Shown here: piece by piece, positions 14,289 to 14,769 of the stretch
How positions within the stretch are numbered: the first letter of the stretch is position 1
Layout: each line of letters begins with the position of its first letter
NCBI GenBank assembly: GCA_045592225.1
Contig: JAZNUH010000024.1
Coordinates: 1 to 14,769 of the forward strand
DNA from: JAZNUH01 sp045592225
GTDB taxonomy: Bacteria; Bacillota; Clostridia; UMGS1883; UMGS1540
DNA length: 14,769 bases
Reading direction: 5' to 3'
Made by a program: the position numbers and the translations under genes
Notes under the pieces: model-generated
Seen by the model: only the letters and a program-made list of their open reading frames with translations
The model's database searches: none
Told to the model about the DNA's origin: nothing

Positions 14289-14317
14289 ATTATAATACAT
14301 ATTGGTTCAGTTTTCAA
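14289..14317 (-). promoter_or_regulatory. Promoter of the XRE-RR-HK operon
   Basis: TTGAAA (14317-14312) and TATAAT (14294-14289) are 17 bases apart on the minus strand. Transcription would start near 14282, about 25 bases before the XRE start codon. Confidence 0.85.
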
Positions 14318-14324
14318 GATGAAC

Positions 14325-14340
14325 TCGTCAATTTTGACGA
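14325..14340. promoter_or_regulatory. Inverted-repeat operator candidate
   Basis: TCGTCAA-TT-TTGACGA is a perfect 16-base dyad 7 bases upstream of the operon -35. It overlaps the -35 of a possible divergent promoter. Its size and symmetry suit a dimeric XRE-type regulator. Confidence 0.5.
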
Positions 14341-14363
14341 TTTATGATTTGTAGGTTTACAAT
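14334..14363 (+). promoter_or_regulatory. Possible divergent promoter toward the IS
   Basis: TTGACG (14334-14339) and TACAAT (14358-14363) are 18 bases apart. If active, it would send a transcript into the insertion sequence. It may be the promoter of a gene displaced by the insertion. Confidence 0.4.
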
Positions 14364-14381
14364 AGATGTGTTACACTACAC

Positions 14382-14419
14382 GCAATTTTGTTACGAGCAA
14401 AGCTCATAACAGAAATTGC
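14382..14419. repeat. Long imperfect hairpin at the IS left side
   Basis: GCAATTTTGTTACGAGC (14382-14398) pairs with 14402-14419 with one bulge and one mismatch around an AAA loop. It lies between the outside promoter and the transposase gene. It may mark the IS end or impede read-through. I could not identify the terminal inverted repeat itself. Confidence 0.5.
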
Positions 14420-14431
14420 ATGTTCAAAAAA

Positions 14432-14507
14432 ATATACGGAAACTTTCTAAAATGTGTTATAGTTAAGTTACCACACAAAACTACACAAAGAAGGAGATTC
14501 CGTATAT
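14432..14507 (+). promoter_or_regulatory. Inverted repeat that would sequester the transposase start
   Basis: ATATACGGAA (14432-14441) is perfectly complementary to TTCCGTATAT (14498-14507), which runs from behind the GGAG site into the ATG at 14506. GTTC and GAAC outside the arms are also complementary. The IS promoter candidate lies inside the loop, so only transcripts entering from outside would contain both arms. Confidence 0.6.
14455..14463 (+). promoter_or_regulatory. Extended -10 promoter of the transposase
   Basis: TGTTATAGT is an extended -10 (TG-N-TATAGT) about 43 bases before the ATG. No -35 is recognisable at 16-18 bases. The start site would be near 14470, inside the loop of the inverted repeat. 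Confidence 0.4.
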
Positions 14508-14769
14508 GAACACTATAACACAAGATATGAGGTTTAGGCAAGCATTAATTGAATATTCTTTAAAATATGGTGTAACAAAAGCTGCCATACGCTATAAAAC
14601 AAACCGCCAATACATCTACCGCTGGCGTAAACGCTACGATGGATCTCTACAATCTTTAGCTGACAAATCTCATCGACCGCATCATCACCCCAATGCACAC
14701 ACAAGCGAAGAATTAAAACTCATTGCAGATATGCGCAAGCGCAACATGCAGTCGGGCTTGGTTGTATTC
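14506..14769 (+). CDS. IS transposase, N-terminal part (runs off window)
   Basis: The first 88 codons of a DDE-type transposase, open at the window end. The visible part is a helix-turn-helix DNA-binding region (YSLKYGVTKAAIRYKTNRQYIYRWRKRYDGSLQSL) followed by a linker with a His-rich patch and ADMRKRNMQSGLVVF, as in transposases of the IS3/IS481 group just ahead of their integrase core. GGAG lies 9 bases before the ATG. The exact IS family cannot be fixed without the catalytic domain. It is divergent from the XRE operon, and the insertion probably replaced whatever lay upstream of it. Confidence 0.8.
   Translation, partial: MNTITQDMRFRQALIEYSLKYGVTKAAIRYKTNRQYIYRWRKRYDGSLQSLADKSHRPHHHPNAHTSEELKLIADMRKRNMQSGLVVF

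Larger units (their letters stand above)
14382..14769 (+). mobile_element. Left part of an insertion sequence (boundary uncertain)
   Basis: The transposase gene with its own promoter, translation-blocking inverted repeat and upstream hairpin mark an insertion sequence continuing past the window. The left end is set at the hairpin for convenience; the true end may lie anywhere from about 14365 to 14430. Confidence 0.5.

Overview
The window looks like a low-to-moderate GC Firmicutes chromosome, most likely an anaerobic gut-type Clostridia. The reasons are the UPF0340/YwlG-type gene, GGAGG-type ribosome sites, sigma-A promoters with 17-bp spacers, a giant InlB-repeat/SLH surface protein and an AgrC/AgrA-like GHKL/LytTR pair. 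I cannot name a species.

Layout. (1) 190-1310, core chromosome: a ywlG-like gene on the minus strand and, facing away from it, a consensus promoter. That promoter reads through four perfect hairpins, a weak tRNA-Leu-like relic and a diverged tRNA-Arg-like copy into an intact tRNA-Arg(CCU), which ends at a strong terminator. (2) 1310-2970, edge of a degraded integrative element: a tyrosine recombinase that keeps all catalytic residues but lacks its N-terminal half, with its 3' end facing the tRNA. Clustered ATTAGCAAAC-like repeats lie between int and the tRNA, followed by a gene-poor stretch of short reading frames, hairpins and terminators. (3) 3148-11598: one 2816-residue secreted protein with a signal peptide, a unique head, about 27 beta modules and three C-terminal SLH domains. 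(4) 11641-14257, all minus strand: a small cysteine-rich protein just upstream of the giant gene, and an XRE regulator - LytTR response regulator - GHKL sensor kinase operon. A 9-bp direct repeat with a 12-bp gap lies between operon and surface-protein unit. (5) 14380-14769: the left part of an insertion sequence with a DDE-type transposase running off the window.

How it may work together (inference). The regulator/sensor operon transcribes toward the surface-protein unit. The direct repeat has LytTR-site geometry and sits just upstream of that unit, so the two-component system may control the small Cys protein and the giant adhesin. No AgrB, AgrD or other peptide-signal gene is visible, so the sensor ligand is unknown. 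The most unusual points are the tRNA-like/hairpin array before tRNA-Arg, the abrupt base-composition change inside the giant gene, the CX3CX2C microprotein, and an inverted repeat that would hide the transposase start codon in read-through transcripts.
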